From: Hydrogenoanaerobacterium saccharovorans
Lineage (GTDB): Bacteria; Bacillota; Clostridia; Oscillospirales; Ruminococcaceae
Direction of reading: 5' to 3'
NCBI RefSeq assembly: GCF_003814745.1
Contig: NZ_RKRD01000003.1
Location: forward strand, 62,001-126,000
Length of the DNA: 64,000 nt
The notes under the pieces were generated by a model. It was not told the origin of the DNA and searched no databases. It was given only the letters and a program-made list of their open reading frames with translations. How positions within the stretch are numbered: the first letter of the stretch is position 1; the number at the start of each line of letters is the position of its first letter. Below are positions 1-12,292 of this stretch, piece after piece. Position numbers and translations under genes: made by a program.

Positions 1-244
1 TGTTCTGTATCCACTCGGCAGCGGGTACGCCTTCAATATCCTGCTTCAGCACATTTTTATCTTTGTCGGCAATCTTGCCCATAGCCTGCGAATAAGCATT
101 CAACATATAGGTAAGGTAGATGCCAGAGGGAATTTGTTTACCGTTGTCAGTTGCAATCCATTTTACATTTTTAGATGCACAAGCACTCAGCGAAAGTACC
201 ATCAATACAGCAAGCACGGATGCTGTAAGTTTTTTCAGTTTCAT
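1..244 (-). CDS. PrsA/SurA-like lipoprotein, N-terminal part only
   Basis: The gene runs off the left edge, so only the first 81 residues are visible. They begin with a lipoprotein signal: a KLKK basic start, a hydrophobic stretch and the lipobox LSAC, so Cys-22 should be lipidated and the protein anchored outside the membrane. AGGAGG lies 8 bases upstream of the ATG. The mature part (residues about 30-81) resembles the N-terminal segment of clostridial PrsA/SurA-type peptidyl-prolyl isomerase lipoproteins, and a gene of this type often follows mfd in Firmicutes. The isomerase domain itself is outside the window, so the foldase role is an inference from position and the N-terminus. It is probably co-transcribed with mfd, whose stop lies 159 bases upstream. 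Confidence 0.6.
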   Translation of the reverse strand, partial: MKLKKLTASVLAVLMVLSLSACASKNVKWIATDNGKQIPSGIYLTYMLNAYSQAMGKIADKDKNVLKQDIEGVPAAEWIQN

Positions 245-403
245 TCAACTTCCTCCTGATATTTCAAATAAGGTGTAATAGTTGGCATACCCTCAAATTA
301 TACACAGTTTCTTCCAAAAAGTCTATAGATATATCTTAAACAATAAAACAACGAAAATACAAAAACCAAACCAACAGGTACGCGCTATTTTTATTGTTGC
401 TCA

Positions 404-3400
404 TCATTCTTTGCTCAGTGCATAAAGTGTGGTTCTGATAATATCAATGGGCTTTTCGTTCTTCGACATTTTTACAGTAATGCACGGCTTGGTGCCTGCA
501 TTGATGTTTACCTTGTTGCGCATCAGTGCTGCCAGGTTCGACATTTTTTTCAAATCAAGCTGGGTGGGGTAGAACACCATGCTCTCGTTTTTCTGCGAAA
601 TTTCGTAGATATGGTTGCGCGCCGCAATGTTGCGTATCAGTGCAACATCAATCAGCCCTTTCACAGCCTCCGGCGGTTCGCCAAAGCGGTCGATAAGTTC
701 GTCGGTTACATCCATACTGTCTTCTTCGGTTTGAATAGCAGCAATTTTTTTGTATATATCAATGCGCTGGGTGAGATTGTCAATGTAATTTTCGGGGATA
801 TGTGCACCGATGCGGATATCGATGAGGCATTCGTCGCTGGATACCTCGGGTGCTTCTCCGCGCTGTTCCACAACCGCTTGCGACAACAGCTTGAGGTACA
901 TATCGTAACCAACTGCCTCCATGTGTCCGTGCTGGCTGGCACCCAAAATATTGCCCGCACCGCGGATTTCAAGGTCGCGCATCGCGATGCGAAAACCCGA
1001 ACCGAACGTGGTGAATTCTTTGATGGCAGAAAGCCGTTTGGTAGCAATATCGGTAAGTGCTTTACCGCGTTTAAAGGTAAGATAGGCATATGCACGGCGG
1101 TTGCTGCGCCCTACGCGCCCGCGCAGCTGGTAAAGCTGCGACAGCCCAAAGCGGTCGGCATCTTCAATAATCAGCGTGTTGCAGTTGGGTACATCTACGC
1201 CGGTTTCGATGATGGTGGTGCACACCAAAATATCAATTTCATGGTCGATAAGCTGTTGCCACACGTCGCTGAGCTGTTCCTCGCTCATTTTACCGTGCGC
1301 GGTAACAATGCGGGCATCGGGTATCAACTGCGCAAGCTTGTAAGCGCAGCTGTCGATGGATTCTACGCGGTTGTGCAGGTAAAACGCCTGTCCGCCGCGC
1401 CGCAGTTCTTTTTTGAGCGCCTCGGCGATAATGCCATAATCGTGCTCGACAACATAAGTTTGTACAGGGTGCCTGTCTTGCGGCGATTCTTCGATGGTGG
1501 ACATATCGCGGATGCCGCTCATTGCCATATTCAGTGTGCGCGGGATGGGTGTTGCAGAGAGGGTGAGCACGTCCACATTGCTGCGCAGTTCTTTAAAACG
1601 CTCTTTGTGTGCCACACCAAAACGCTGTTCTTCGTCGATAATACACAACCCCAAATCTTTGAAGGTTACGTCTTTTTGCAGCAGGCGGTGTGTGCCAATG
1701 ACAATATCCACCTCGCCACGGCGCAGCTTGCGGATGGTTTCTTCCTGCTGTTTGGGTGTGCGGAAGCGCGAGAGCAATTCAATCTTAATGGGATAACCCT
1801 GCATACGGTCTACAAAGGTTTTATAATGCTGCCAAGCCAAAATGGTAGTAGGCACGAGCACCGCACATTGCTTTGCGTCCATCACGCATTTAAAAGCACC
1901 GCGTAAAGCAACCTCGGTTTTGCCAAAGCCTACGTCGCCGCAAAGCAGGCGGTCCATGGGTACGGTACCTTCCATATCATGCTTAATTTCTTCAATACAG
2001 CGCAGTTGGTCGTCGGTTTCGTTGTAGGGGAAGCGCTCTTCAAATTCCCGCTGCCATTCCGTATCCTCCGAAAAGGCATATCCCTTTACAGCCATACGCT
2101 GTGCATAAAGTGCAATCAGCTCTTTTGCCATGTCGGCAACCGCAGCTTTTACGCGCTTGCGGGTGTTCTGCCACTCTACCGAGTTCAGCTTGTTCAGCTT
2201 GACGGTACCGTCTTCTTTGGGGCCGATGTATTTTGATACAAGGTCGAGCTGTGTAACGGGTACAAACAGCGCGTCGGTACCTGCATAGCGTATTTTAATG
2301 TAATCTTTGGTGATACCATGGATTTCGCGTTTGATGATGCCTTCAAACACACCGATGCCATGAGCGGTGTGCACAACAAGGTCGCCGGGCGAAAGGTCGC
2401 TTAAGTTGCGGATATGCTCTCCCGCTTTTTTACGGCGCTTTTTGCGTGCGGTAAGGGGGCTGACGCCTGCTTTTGCATGTGCAATCACCGCAAAACGGCT
2501 GTCCGGCAGTTCCAAACCGCTCGACAAACTCCCCTCCACAATAAAAACCGACGAGGGTACGTATTCGGTTATTTCTTCTACAACAACAGGCAGAAGCTTG
2601 TGCTGGGTGAGGTCGCTTTTTAAAGCCGCAGCTGCTTTGGCAGAACCGGCAAGCACCGCACAGCAATACCCCCGCTCCAGGTAACTATCCAGGTCGTCGT
2701 ACAGCAGCGACAGGTCGCCGCTCCATGGCGAAAGCGCAATGCTGTTTACATTGATGAGGTCGCCCAGTTTTAAATCGGGCACACTGCGTGCAAACGTATC
2801 CAGCAGTACCGCATCGTTTTTGGCGATGGCAGACAGCACGTCCGCAGGCTCCATCGTAAAGTGTTCGCATCCTTTAAACAGAATGCCCTCTTCCATCATC
2901 AAACCAATGTCTTCGTAGAATTGCCACATGCTGTTTTTTGCGGTTTCGCGCGCGGTTACCAGTTCGCTTACAAACAGCATGGCGTGGCGCATGTAATCAA
3001 ACAGTGTTGCAGGCTGTGGGTAGATTAAGGGCAAATATTTATCGAGATTATTCAGCGAAAGCCCTGCTTGCAGCCGCTCGATGTCTGCGGCAATGAGCGC
3101 TTTTGCCTTAACTCCTGCTTTGCCGCGCAGCGCGGCAGATTTTTCGGTGAGCAGCTTAATCAGCCAGTCGGCATTTTTATAAAGCACTTCACGCGCGGGC
3201 GTAATAAACGCACGGTGCATGGTGTCGGTACGGCGCTGTGTGTCAATGTCAAACGCCGAGATGGTGTCGATTTCATCGCCCCAAAATTCGGCTCGCAAGG
3301 GGACAGGGCTGTCCGGCGGGAAGAAATCGAGTATGCCGCCGCGCTGTGCAAACTGGCAGATGCCCTCTACCTGGTCGCGCCGCTCGTAGCCTGCATGTAC

Positions 3401-3862
3401 CAAGCGCTCTACCAATGCAGCTATAGAGTAAGTGCCGCCTGCCTCCAGCGTGAGGGTGTTTTCTTTCAGCACACTCTGGGGCGGGATGTACTGCATTATG
3501 GCTTCCATACTAGCCACCACAACACGGCATTCGCCGCGTGTGATTTTACCCAGTGTGCTTAGGCGCGCATGTTCGTATTCACGGCTGCTGCCCTCTAGGT
3601 CGCGGAACACGAGTTCGCGCGTGGGGAACAGCATCGCTGCATCTTCTGAGCGCAAAAATGCGTTGATGTCTTCTGCCATGCGGTTGCCTGTCGCTTCGTC
3701 GGGGGTAATTACCAGCACTGGCGAAGAATTTGACGCAGCGGCAACCAAAGCAGCTTTGTGGATGCCTGAAAGCCCCGTCATAGCAACAGGCGTTCTGCCG
3801 CTTTGCACATCGTCCATCATGCGGCGATATTCAGTTGTAGAGGCGATAATTTGATGAATCAT
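404..3862 (-). CDS. mfd: Transcription-repair coupling factor Mfd
   Basis: Mfd is an ATP-driven translocase that removes RNA polymerase stalled at DNA damage and recruits UvrA. The 1152-residue length is normal for the family. The UvrB-like N-terminal modules cover roughly residues 1-350. The RNA-polymerase-interacting domain starts near residue 487 (LSDLSPGDLVVHTAHGIG). RecG-like helicase motifs follow: Walker A GDVGFGKT near 640, DEEQ near 741, then SATPIPRTL, and a C-terminal UvrA-binding region. The ATG is only 7 bases after the pth stop and its ribosome binding site (AGGTGC) overlaps that stop, so translation is probably coupled to pth. Fourth gene of a glmU-prs-pth-mfd operon. Confidence 0.97.
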   Translation of the reverse strand: MIHQIIASTTEYRRMMDDVQSGRTPVAMTGLSGIHKAALVAAASNSSPVLVITPDEATGNRMAEDINAFLRSEDAAMLFPTRELVFRDLEGSSREYEHARLSTLGKITRGECRVVVASMEAIMQYIPPQSVLKENTLTLEAGGTYSIAALVERLVHAGYERRDQVEGICQFAQRGGILDFFPPDSPVPLRAEFWGDEIDTISAFDIDTQRRTDTMHRAFITPAREVLYKNADWLIKLLTEKSAALRGKAGVKAKALIAADIERLQAGLSLNNLDKYLPLIYPQPATLFDYMRHAMLFVSELVTARETAKNSMWQFYEDIGLMMEEGILFKGCEHFTMEPADVLSAIAKNDAVLLDTFARSVPDLKLGDLINVNSIALSPWSGDLSLLYDDLDSYLERGYCCAVLAGSAKAAAALKSDLTQHKLLPVVVEEITEYVPSSVFIVEGSLSSGLELPDSRFAVIAHAKAGVSPLTARKKRRKKAGEHIRNLSDLSPGDLVVHTAHGIGVFEGIIKREIHGITKDYIKIRYAGTDALFVPVTQLDLVSKYIGPKEDGTVKLNKLNSVEWQNTRKRVKAAVADMAKELIALYAQRMAVKGYAFSEDTEWQREFEERFPYNETDDQLRCIEEIKHDMEGTVPMDRLLCGDVGFGKTEVALRGAFKCVMDAKQCAVLVPTTILAWQHYKTFVDRMQGYPIKIELLSRFRTPKQQEETIRKLRRGEVDIVIGTHRLLQKDVTFKDLGLCIIDEEQRFGVAHKERFKELRSNVDVLTLSATPIPRTLNMAMSGIRDMSTIEESPQDRHPVQTYVVEHDYGIIAEALKKELRRGGQAFYLHNRVESIDSCAYKLAQLIPDARIVTAHGKMSEEQLSDVWQQLIDHEIDILVCTTIIETGVDVPNCNTLIIEDADRFGLSQLYQLRGRVGRSNRRAYAYLTFKRGKALTDIATKRLSAIKEFTTFGSGFRIAMRDLEIRGAGNILGASQHGHMEAVGYDMYLKLLSQAVVEQRGEAPEVSSDECLIDIRIGAHIPENYIDNLTQRIDIYKKIAAIQTEEDSMDVTDELIDRFGEPPEAVKGLIDVALIRNIAARNHIYEISQKNESMVFYPTQLDLKKMSNLAALMRNKVNINAGTKPCITVKMSKNEKPIDIIRTTLYALSKE

Positions 3863-3869
3863 ATTGCAC

Positions 3870-4505
3870 CTATCGATTGTATTTGTTCATCGCGGCGTCA
3901 ATATTGCCCTCGATGATTTTTGTTATCATGTCCAGTGTATTATCAAAAATGGCATTCAATGCATCAAAATCCTTTTCAGTAAATCGGCTGAGCACCCAAT
4001 CGGCAAGGTCGTAATCGGGGTGCGGTTTTTTGCCTACGCCGATTTTGATGCGCGGGAAGTCGTCTTTGCCGAGCAGATAGATAATGCTTTTGATACCGTT
4101 ATGCCCCCCGTCGCTGCCTTTGCGGCGGATGCGAACACCGCCGACGTCCAACGAAATATCGTCGAATATTACAATGATACGTTCGCTGGGTACTTTATGG
4201 AACTGCGCCGCATCCCGCACTGCTTCCCCCGAATTGTTCATAAAAGTGGATGGTTTGAGAAACAGCACACGGTGCCCTGCAATCATAGCATCGCCGGTAA
4301 GGCTTTTAAATTTCAGTCGGTCTATCGAAATGCCAAGCTTTTTGGCAATACGGTCTACCACCAAAAAACCGGCATTGTGGCGGGTGTTGTCGTATTTAGT
4401 GCCGGGGTTGCCCAGCCCAACCACAATGTATTCCACCTGCCCCGTGGGTGCACCCCCTGCGGGGTGTTTTTTTAATTTTTCCAATTGTGCAAAAATATCA
4501 ATCAT
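3870..4505 (-). CDS. pth: Peptidyl-tRNA hydrolase
   Basis: Pth releases peptides from peptidyl-tRNA that dropped off ribosomes. The family signature GLGNPGTKYDNTRHNAGF is present with the catalytic His at residue 43; the FMNNSG and DD(I)SL motifs follow. I place the start at the ATG preceded by AAGGAGG at a 4-base spacing. An in-frame ATG 24 bases further upstream has no comparable site. Even with this start there are about 25 residues before the usual beginning of the fold, rich in Lys, Gly and Pro, a small N-terminal extension. It sits between prs and mfd, a classic Firmicutes order. Confidence 0.95.
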   Translation of the reverse strand: MIDIFAQLEKLKKHPAGGAPTGQVEYIVVGLGNPGTKYDNTRHNAGFLVVDRIAKKLGISIDRLKFKSLTGDAMIAGHRVLFLKPSTFMNNSGEAVRDAAQFHKVPSERIIVIFDDISLDVGGVRIRRKGSDGGHNGIKSIIYLLGKDDFPRIKIGVGKKPHPDYDLADWVLSRFTEKDFDALNAIFDNTLDMITKIIEGNIDAAMNKYNR

Positions 4506-4591
4506 AGAGCCTCCTTGAACAGCAAACAATGGCGGGACAGCAGTGCTGCCCCACCCGTGCGAAATATGAGTATATGTTTTTGAAAGAACGG

Positions 4592-5551
4592 TTAAATAAA
4601 TAAGGGGGAGATTGGTTTATCGGCATAAATACGCTCGATTGCTTCGGCGAATACCGGCCCAACAGGCAATACTACGATTTTATCACTTTTTTTCTCATCA
4701 GGCAAAGGAATTGTGTCGAGGATTGCGATGCGTTTGATACAACTTTTTTCAATGCGCTCAATGGCGGGGCCCGAAAGCACGCCGTGTGTAGCACAGGCGT
4801 AAACGCGCTTAGCACCGCCTATTTGCATAATCGCCTCTGCACCGTTGCACAGTGTTCCCGCTGTGTCAATCAAGTCATCTACAATAATCGCAATTTTATC
4901 TTTTACATCGCCGATGATGTTCATAACCTCGCAAACGTTCGCTTTGGGGCGGCGTTTATCAATAATAGCCAAAGGTGCTTCCAACTTTTCGGCAAATTTG
5001 CGTGCACGTCCCACCGAACCAAGGTCGGGCGAAACCACCACAATCTCATCTTTTTTGTCTTTGTATTTTTCAACATAATAGGGTGCGAGCAGGGGAACAC
5101 CAAGCAAATGGTCGACAGGGATATTGAAAAAGCCCTGAATCTGCGGTGCATGCAAATCCATTGTCAAAACGCGGTCTGCACCGGCGGCGGCAATCATATC
5201 TGCAACCAGTTTTGCGGTGATCGGGTCGCGCGACTTTGCCTTTCTGTCCTGCCTTGCATAACCGTAATAGGGGATGACCGCGGTGATGCGGCCTGCTGAC
5301 GCACGTTTGAAAGCGTCAATCATAATCAGCAGCTCCATAAGGTTGTTGTTAACCGGTTGGCAGGTGGACTGAACCACAAATACGTCCGAACCTCGCACCG
5401 ACTCATGAATCGAAACCGAAATCTCACCGTCAGAAAAGGTGGTGACATCGCATCTGCCCAATGGCAGGCCCAACCCCTTTGCAATGGCCTCCGCTACGCG
5501 CGGGTTTGAGTTAGCGGTAAAAATTTTAATATCCTTGCCATGAAGATTCAT
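4592..5551 (-). CDS. prs: Ribose-phosphate pyrophosphokinase
   Basis: Prs makes PRPP from ribose-5-phosphate and ATP for purine, pyrimidine, His, Trp and NAD synthesis. The 319-residue length is normal. Recognisable elements are the ATP/flexible-loop region ([19 protein letters not shown]), the [11 protein letters not shown] segment, [16 protein letters not shown], and the PRPP-binding loop [20 protein letters not shown] lies just upstream of the ATG. It is the second gene of the operon, 61 bases after glmU. The reverse reading of this gene contains long open frames that are not genes. Confidence 0.97.
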   Translation of the reverse strand: MNLHGKDIKIFTANSNPRVAEAIAKGLGLPLGRCDVTTFSDGEISVSIHESVRGSDVFVVQSTCQPVNNNLMELLIMIDAFKRASAGRITAVIPYYGYARQDRKAKSRDPITAKLVADMIAAAGADRVLTMDLHAPQIQGFFNIPVDHLLGVPLLAPYYVEKYKDKKDEIVVVSPDLGSVGRARKFAEKLEAPLAIIDKRRPKANVCEVMNIIGDVKDKIAIIVDDLIDTAGTLCNGAEAIMQIGGAKRVYACATHGVLSGPAIERIEKSCIKRIAILDTIPLPDEKKSDKIVVLPVGPVFAEAIERIYADKPISPLFI

Positions 5552-5612
5552 GTTGGCGCTCCCCCTCTTTTTATATTTCCGTTCATGCCGAAAACGGCAG
5601 TACAGATAAAAC

Positions 5613-6977
5613 TTATTTGATACCTTGCCAGTTTTCTTTGTTAACCTGCCTTGCTCGCGCTATAGATAGTGCTTTTTTCGGCACATTCTCGGTGATGGTG
5701 GAACCGGCAGCGACATAGGCGCCCTCTTCCACCGTGACGGGTGCAACCAAATTGGTATTACAGCCGATAAAAGCATTGTCTTCTACAGTGGTGCGGTATT
5801 TGTGCTTTCCGTCGTAGTTGCAGGTGATAATGCCACCGCCCATATTACAGTTCTGCCCCAAATCCGTGTCTCCGATATAAGAGAGATGGGCGATGGAGGT
5901 TTTTTTGCCGATCGTAGAATTTTTCAGCTCTACGAAATCGCCTATTTTGGCATGGTCTTCTATTTTACAGTTGGGGCGAACATAGCTGAACGGCCCAACA
6001 CGCACACCGCTGCCTACCTGCGAATCAAACAGCTGGGAGGCATTGATAACGGTATTGTCACCGATCGTACAATTTTCAATCACCGTGTTTGGCCCAATGG
6101 TACAGCCGGTGCCGATAGTCACATTGCCACGCAGGATGGTACCCGGTAAAATGCGCGTATCTGCACCGATTTGAACGCCATTTGCTATTATAACACCGTC
6201 TGTCAATAGAATTTCCACACCGTCAGCCAGTGCTTTGCTAATATTTTTCATACGAGCTATTTCGTTAAGGCGCAAAAGCCCTGCGCGGTCGTTCGCGCCT
6301 AAGATGACGTCGGGATCTTTCGCTTTGTAGCCGCCGATGGGAAGCCCTTTTTTTGCGGCATAAGAGACAGAATCGGTAAGATAATATTCACCTTGCTTGT
6401 TGTTGGTGGTGAAACTTTCCATTGCCTGCATCAAAAAATCGACATTAAACCAGTACCCGCCCGAATTTACCTCACGGATGGGCGCTGTGGCGCTGTCGGT
6501 ATCCGCCTGCTCTACAATGCTGCTGACACAGCCGTTTTCAGCGTCACGCACAATGCGCCCATATCCAAACGGGTTTTGTAATTCTGCGGTGATAACAGTC
6601 ATCACATATCCGCCGTTTTTGTGGTGCTGGTACGAGCCGGCAATCACCTCTGCGCTCATAAAAGGTGCATCGCCGCACAGAACAATGCAGTCTTCGCCTT
6701 TATGGCGCAGCAAAAATTCTTTTGCCTGCATCACTGCATGTCCTGTACCTCTGCGCTCAAATTGAATTGCAATTTCAGCAGATGAAACCGCTTTCTGTAC
6801 CTCATCCGATTTATCGGAGCACACCAAACACAGTTCTTCAATACCTGCTTCTTTTAATGCGTCCTCAATCCAATTTACCATAGGTTTAAACAAAACCTCG
6901 CACAACACTTTTGGCTTTTGCGATTTCATTCTTTTACCGTCGCCTGCACACAATACCACTGCACATATTTTTTGCAA
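5613..6977 (-). CDS. glmU: Bifunctional UDP-GlcNAc pyrophosphorylase / GlcN-1-P acetyltransferase
   Basis: GlmU makes UDP-GlcNAc, the peptidoglycan precursor. The N-terminal uridyltransferase begins with [17 protein letters not shown], a variant of the LAAGxGTRM signature. The C-terminal half (from about residue 250) is a left-handed beta-helix of hexapeptide repeats ([13 protein letters not shown] and similar) and keeps the acetyltransferase His in IAHLSYIGD and the CNYDG acetyl-CoA segment. The start is TTG: it has AAGGTG at about 8 bases and no better ATG is near. This is the first gene of the minus-strand operon, and its promoter must lie in the 345-base gap shared with ppdK. Confidence 0.96.
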   Translation of the reverse strand: MQKICAVVLCAGDGKRMKSQKPKVLCEVLFKPMVNWIEDALKEAGIEELCLVCSDKSDEVQKAVSSAEIAIQFERRGTGHAVMQAKEFLLRHKGEDCIVLCGDAPFMSAEVIAGSYQHHKNGGYVMTVITAELQNPFGYGRIVRDAENGCVSSIVEQADTDSATAPIREVNSGGYWFNVDFLMQAMESFTTNNKQGEYYLTDSVSYAAKKGLPIGGYKAKDPDVILGANDRAGLLRLNEIARMKNISKALADGVEILLTDGVIIANGVQIGADTRILPGTILRGNVTIGTGCTIGPNTVIENCTIGDNTVINASQLFDSQVGSGVRVGPFSYVRPNCKIEDHAKIGDFVELKNSTIGKKTSIAHLSYIGDTDLGQNCNMGGGIITCNYDGKHKYRTTVEDNAFIGCNTNLVAPVTVEEGAYVAAGSTITENVPKKALSIARARQVNKENWQGIK

Positions 6978-7163
6978 TTAGATCACACCTTGTTGTTATT
7001 TTCAGTTTTTACTGATTAACGCTGATTAAATTTGGAAAAAAGCGTCAATTTATACTATGTATATCTACACTTATTATTGCAATTTTTATTAGTATTTTCA
7101 AGTGTTTGCGTGTTAAATCATAGAATATTGTTCAAATGAATGAATTTATAAAGATTTTTCAAG

Positions 7164-7227
7164 TTTCTATAGAAAATGCCTATAGGATTTGCTATACTTA
7201 ATCTACGCCTATTTGCAAATAGGTGTA
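7164..7227 (+). promoter_or_regulatory. ppdK promoter with nested palindromes
   Basis: The 345-base gap between glmU and ppdK holds no gene. An extended -10 box (TG-C-TATACT, 7190-7198) points at ppdK, giving a start site near 7205. Three palindromes surround it: TTTCTATAGAAA at 7164-7175, where a -35 box would be; CCTATAGG at 7179-7186; and CCTATTTGCAAATAGG at 7208-7223, right after the predicted start. The last extends to 24 bases with one mismatch. The arrangement looks like a repressor-controlled promoter; the regulator is not known. I could not define the glmU promoter on the other strand with confidence. Confidence 0.5.
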
Positions 7228-7322
7228 TGTCCTTGTGTGGAAAAAGATTTTGACCCATCTTTTCGATATGGGCTTGAAATTTTTCAATAAAAGAATTCAA
7301 TAAATTCAGGAGGTAGATTCAA

Positions 7323-9953
<2,631 letters not shown>

Positions 9954-9990
9954 TTCGTTTACACGAAGTATTTTTTGAGTATATGCGTCA

Positions 9991-10027
9991 AAAGACCATC
10001 CGCTTATTGCGGATGGTCTTTTTTATG
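9991..10027 (+). terminator. Intrinsic terminator of ppdK
   Basis: A 12-bp stem (AAGACCATCCGC paired with its complement) around a 5-base loop, followed by a run of T. Confidence 0.92.
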
Positions 10028-10064
10028 CTTTTTCACTTTCAGTTCACTTTTTCTGCTGCGACCA

Positions 10065-10073
10065 TGTTATAAT
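10065..10073 (+). promoter_or_regulatory. Extended -10 promoter before the Smr gene
   Basis: TG-T-TATAAT lies 33 bases upstream of the Smr-domain gene. The -35 match is weak (TTCACT at a 19-base spacing), as is usual for extended -10 promoters. Confidence 0.5.
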
Positions 10074-10105
10074 AATAGTTAATAAATCGGAAAGGCGGAA
10101 ATGCG

Positions 10106-10450
10106 ATGGCGGGATGTCAGGTTATCAACGTAGAAAGCGGTATGCCCACAGTGGAGGTAGCACGGACAAGGCTGAATCAGGGGCTGCGCAGTGCAAAGGC
10201 ATCAGGCTGTAATGTGGCAAAGATTATTCATGGCTATGGTTCCAGCGGCAAGGGCGGTGCAATCAAAGCAGATGTGCAGCGTACTTTGCAACAAAAACGT
10301 GCTTCGGGGCAGGTAAAAGCCTATGTAAAGGGCGAAGACTTTTCACCGTTCGATTCTTCTGCGCGGCTGATTGTGGAACGTTGCCCGCAAATGGCGCGTG
10401 ATATAGACTATAACCGGCAAAACCATGGTGTGACGATTGTGTTATTATAG
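10106..10450 (+). CDS. Small stand-alone Smr-domain protein
   Basis: A 114-residue protein consisting almost entirely of an Smr domain, the MutS2 C-terminal nuclease-type fold. The diagnostic motif is IIHGYGSSGKGGAI near residue 47, corresponding to the family HGxGxG core, preceded by the helix that starts with PTVEVARTRL. Smr domains nick or bind DNA or RNA; the function of such single-domain versions in Firmicutes is not established. The start follows AAAGGCGG; another ATG 5 bases upstream is out of frame. It is the first gene of a two-gene operon, with 9 bases to the DUF3810 gene. Confidence 0.85.
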   Translation: MAGCQVINVESGMPTVEVARTRLNQGLRSAKASGCNVAKIIHGYGSSGKGGAIKADVQRTLQQKRASGQVKAYVKGEDFSPFDSSARLIVERCPQMARDIDYNRQNHGVTIVLL

Positions 10451-10459
10451 AGGTGCGTT

Positions 10460-11569
10460 ATGAACAATTTGCTTAAACAAAAACGGGTATGGCTCCTTTT
10501 ATTGCTGCCGCTGTCTTTTTTGTTTATGTTGTTGGCAAAAAACAACCCCCTTATTGCAGAGAACTTTTTTGCTCAGGGCATTTATAAGTGGGTATCCCAA
10601 GCATTGTCTGTTGTTACAGGTTTATTTCCGTTTTCTTTGCTGGAATTTGGAATCATTGCACTTATTGTTATACTAATTGTATTTATCTATCTGTTACTAC
10701 AAAATATTATCAGAAATAAACAAAAAAGGTTCGAAATTGTAAAAAAAGCAGCGCTCAATTTGCTGTGCATTGCAAGCGTTGTTTATTTTATGTTTGCAAT
10801 GCTTTGCGGGGTAAACTATTACCGCTACCCTTTCAGCCATTACAGCGGTTTACAAATTCAACCAGCGTCTGTGGGTGAGCTGTATGAGTTGTGTACAGAG
10901 CTTGCCCTTCAGGCGAATACCTTACGGTCAAAAATACCGCATGTGGATGAAAAAGGTGTTACCAAAGTGTTTGCAGATGGCTACCAACCTGTAGCAGAAC
11001 AGGCGCGGCAGGCGATGACTGAACTGGCAAAAAGCTACGATACGCTAAAGGGTTACTACCCCCGCCCCAAGCGGGTGATGTTTTCTAATTTTATGTCTCG
11101 TACCGAAATTACCGGCATATACAACCCGTTTACAATGGAGGCAAACGTAAACGTTGCGGCAACCGAGTATACCATCCCTGCTACGATGTGTCATGAACTG
11201 TCACATCTGCGCGGTTTTATGCGGGAGGATGAGGCAAATTTTATTGCATATCTTGCCTGCATGGCATCGGATGACGTTGCGTTCCAGTACAGCGGTACGA
11301 TGCTTGCGCTGGTATACGCGAGCAATCAGCTTTATCGGCAGGATATTGGGCTTTACCGTCAGCTTCAATCCACCTACAGCCGAGGCGTGGCACTTGATAT
11401 GGATGCCGATTATTACTACTGGCTGCAATTTAAAGATACCGTTATCAGTACAGTTTCTAACAAGGTAAACGACGTCTACCTCAAAGCCAATAATCAGGTA
11501 GATGGAGTAAAAAGCTACGGGCGGATGGTTGACCTGCTGCTTGCTTTGCGCCGCAGTAAAATTACATGA
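10460..11569 (+). CDS. DUF3810 membrane protein with an HELSH metallopeptidase-like motif
   Basis: A 369-residue protein with three hydrophobic segments in its N-terminal third (about residues 10-27, 55-82 and 97-118), then a soluble domain of about 240 residues. That domain carries MCHELSHLRGF near residue 248, an HExxH zinc-site pattern, followed by E-DEANFIAYL. This matches DUF3810, a family of predicted membrane-bound zinc peptidases with no defined substrate. AGAGGTGCG precedes the ATG. It is co-transcribed with the Smr gene and closed by its own terminator. Confidence 0.82.
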   Translation: MNNLLKQKRVWLLLLLPLSFLFMLLAKNNPLIAENFFAQGIYKWVSQALSVVTGLFPFSLLEFGIIALIVILIVFIYLLLQNIIRNKQKRFEIVKKAALNLLCIASVVYFMFAMLCGVNYYRYPFSHYSGLQIQPASVGELYELCTELALQANTLRSKIPHVDEKGVTKVFADGYQPVAEQARQAMTELAKSYDTLKGYYPRPKRVMFSNFMSRTEITGIYNPFTMEANVNVAATEYTIPATMCHELSHLRGFMREDEANFIAYLACMASDDVAFQYSGTMLALVYASNQLYRQDIGLYRQLQSTYSRGVALDMDADYYYWLQFKDTVISTVSNKVNDVYLKANNQVDGVKSYGRMVDLLLALRRSKIT

Positions 11570-11571
11570 TA

Positions 11572-11608
11572 AAAGCCACGGATATCCGAAGTTATCCGTG
11601 GCTTTTTT
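11572..11608 (+). terminator. Terminator of the Smr-DUF3810 operon
   Basis: AAGCCACGGATA pairs with its complement around a short loop and is followed by six T. Confidence 0.92.
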
Positions 11609-11622
11609 GTATACTGTAAAAT

Positions 11623-12057
11623 TTATTGTTCATCGGGGTTTTTCTTATGGTAGCTCGCTACCAAATCTGCTAATGTGCGGTTATCAACTACACTTTCTAA
11701 TGCCGCTTTCATATCGCGCCACAAGTCGATAGTAATGCAATTGTCGGCACGGCTGCATTCGCTTTGCCCCGAACAATCTGCACAATCAACAGGCGAGAGG
11801 TTGCCCTCCACTACGCGAAGAATATCTCCAACCGAAATTTGTTCGGGTTCGCGCGACAATACATAACCGCCGCGTGCACCGCGTGTGCCGCGAACAAGGT
11901 CTGCTTTTGAAAGCCTAATGATAATCTGCTCTAGATATTTTTCGCTGATTTCCTGCCTTGCAGCTACATCTTTTAAGGCAACCGGTCTTTCTCCGCTGTT
12001 TAAAGCAATATCCAGCATCAATCTAAGTCCGTATCTTCCTTTTGTAGACATCTTCAT
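11623..12057 (-). CDS. Rrf2-family regulator with IscR-type cysteines
   Basis: A 144-residue winged-helix regulator of the Rrf2 family: STKGRYGLRLMLDIA at the N-terminus, the recognition helix region SEKYLEQII and the wing RGTRGARGGYVLSR. Near residue 92 it has VDCADC, and from the second Cys the spacing is C-x5-C-x5-C, exactly the Fe-S ligand spacing of IscR. CymR-type members lack this. It probably senses Fe-S status. No isc/suf genes are adjacent; it lies divergent from an FMN-dependent dehydrogenase, with 235 bases of shared control region. The first of two ATGs fits the AGGGG site best. Confidence 0.88.
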   Translation of the reverse strand: MKMSTKGRYGLRLMLDIALNSGERPVALKDVAARQEISEKYLEQIIIRLSKADLVRGTRGARGGYVLSREPEQISVGDILRVVEGNLSPVDCADCSGQSECSRADNCITIDLWRDMKAALESVVDNRTLADLVASYHKKNPDEQ

Positions 12058-12292
12058 ATGAAAATACCCCTACTATCCTATCTGTTCTATGCAGTTTCAT
12101 TGTTTTCTGCAACTTTAAGTATAGCATTATCGTCGAGTTCTTTCAAGTTTCCGTTCTTATGCAATTTTGTAATTATTATAGTTGTATTGCCGCCGATTTA
12201 TCGCGGGCAGCACAAGCAAATTGTTGTACTGGTAAAACTGCCGAGAAGACGTTATAATAAAAACATGAATTTAATTGTATCAGGAGGGCTTT
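12058..12292. promoter_or_regulatory. Divergent control region, Rrf2 regulator / FMN dehydrogenase
   Basis: 235 bases with no gene. A TATAAT box at 12253-12258 is correctly placed for the rightward gene, but its -35 is poor, which would suit an activated or repressed promoter. I see no clear palindrome that I would name as the Rrf2 operator. Confidence 0.35.

Noticed and set aside
611..1906. Long plus-strand frame of 431 codons
   Set aside because: It lies antisense to mfd, has no ribosome binding site or recognisable domain, and mfd is unmistakable on the other strand.
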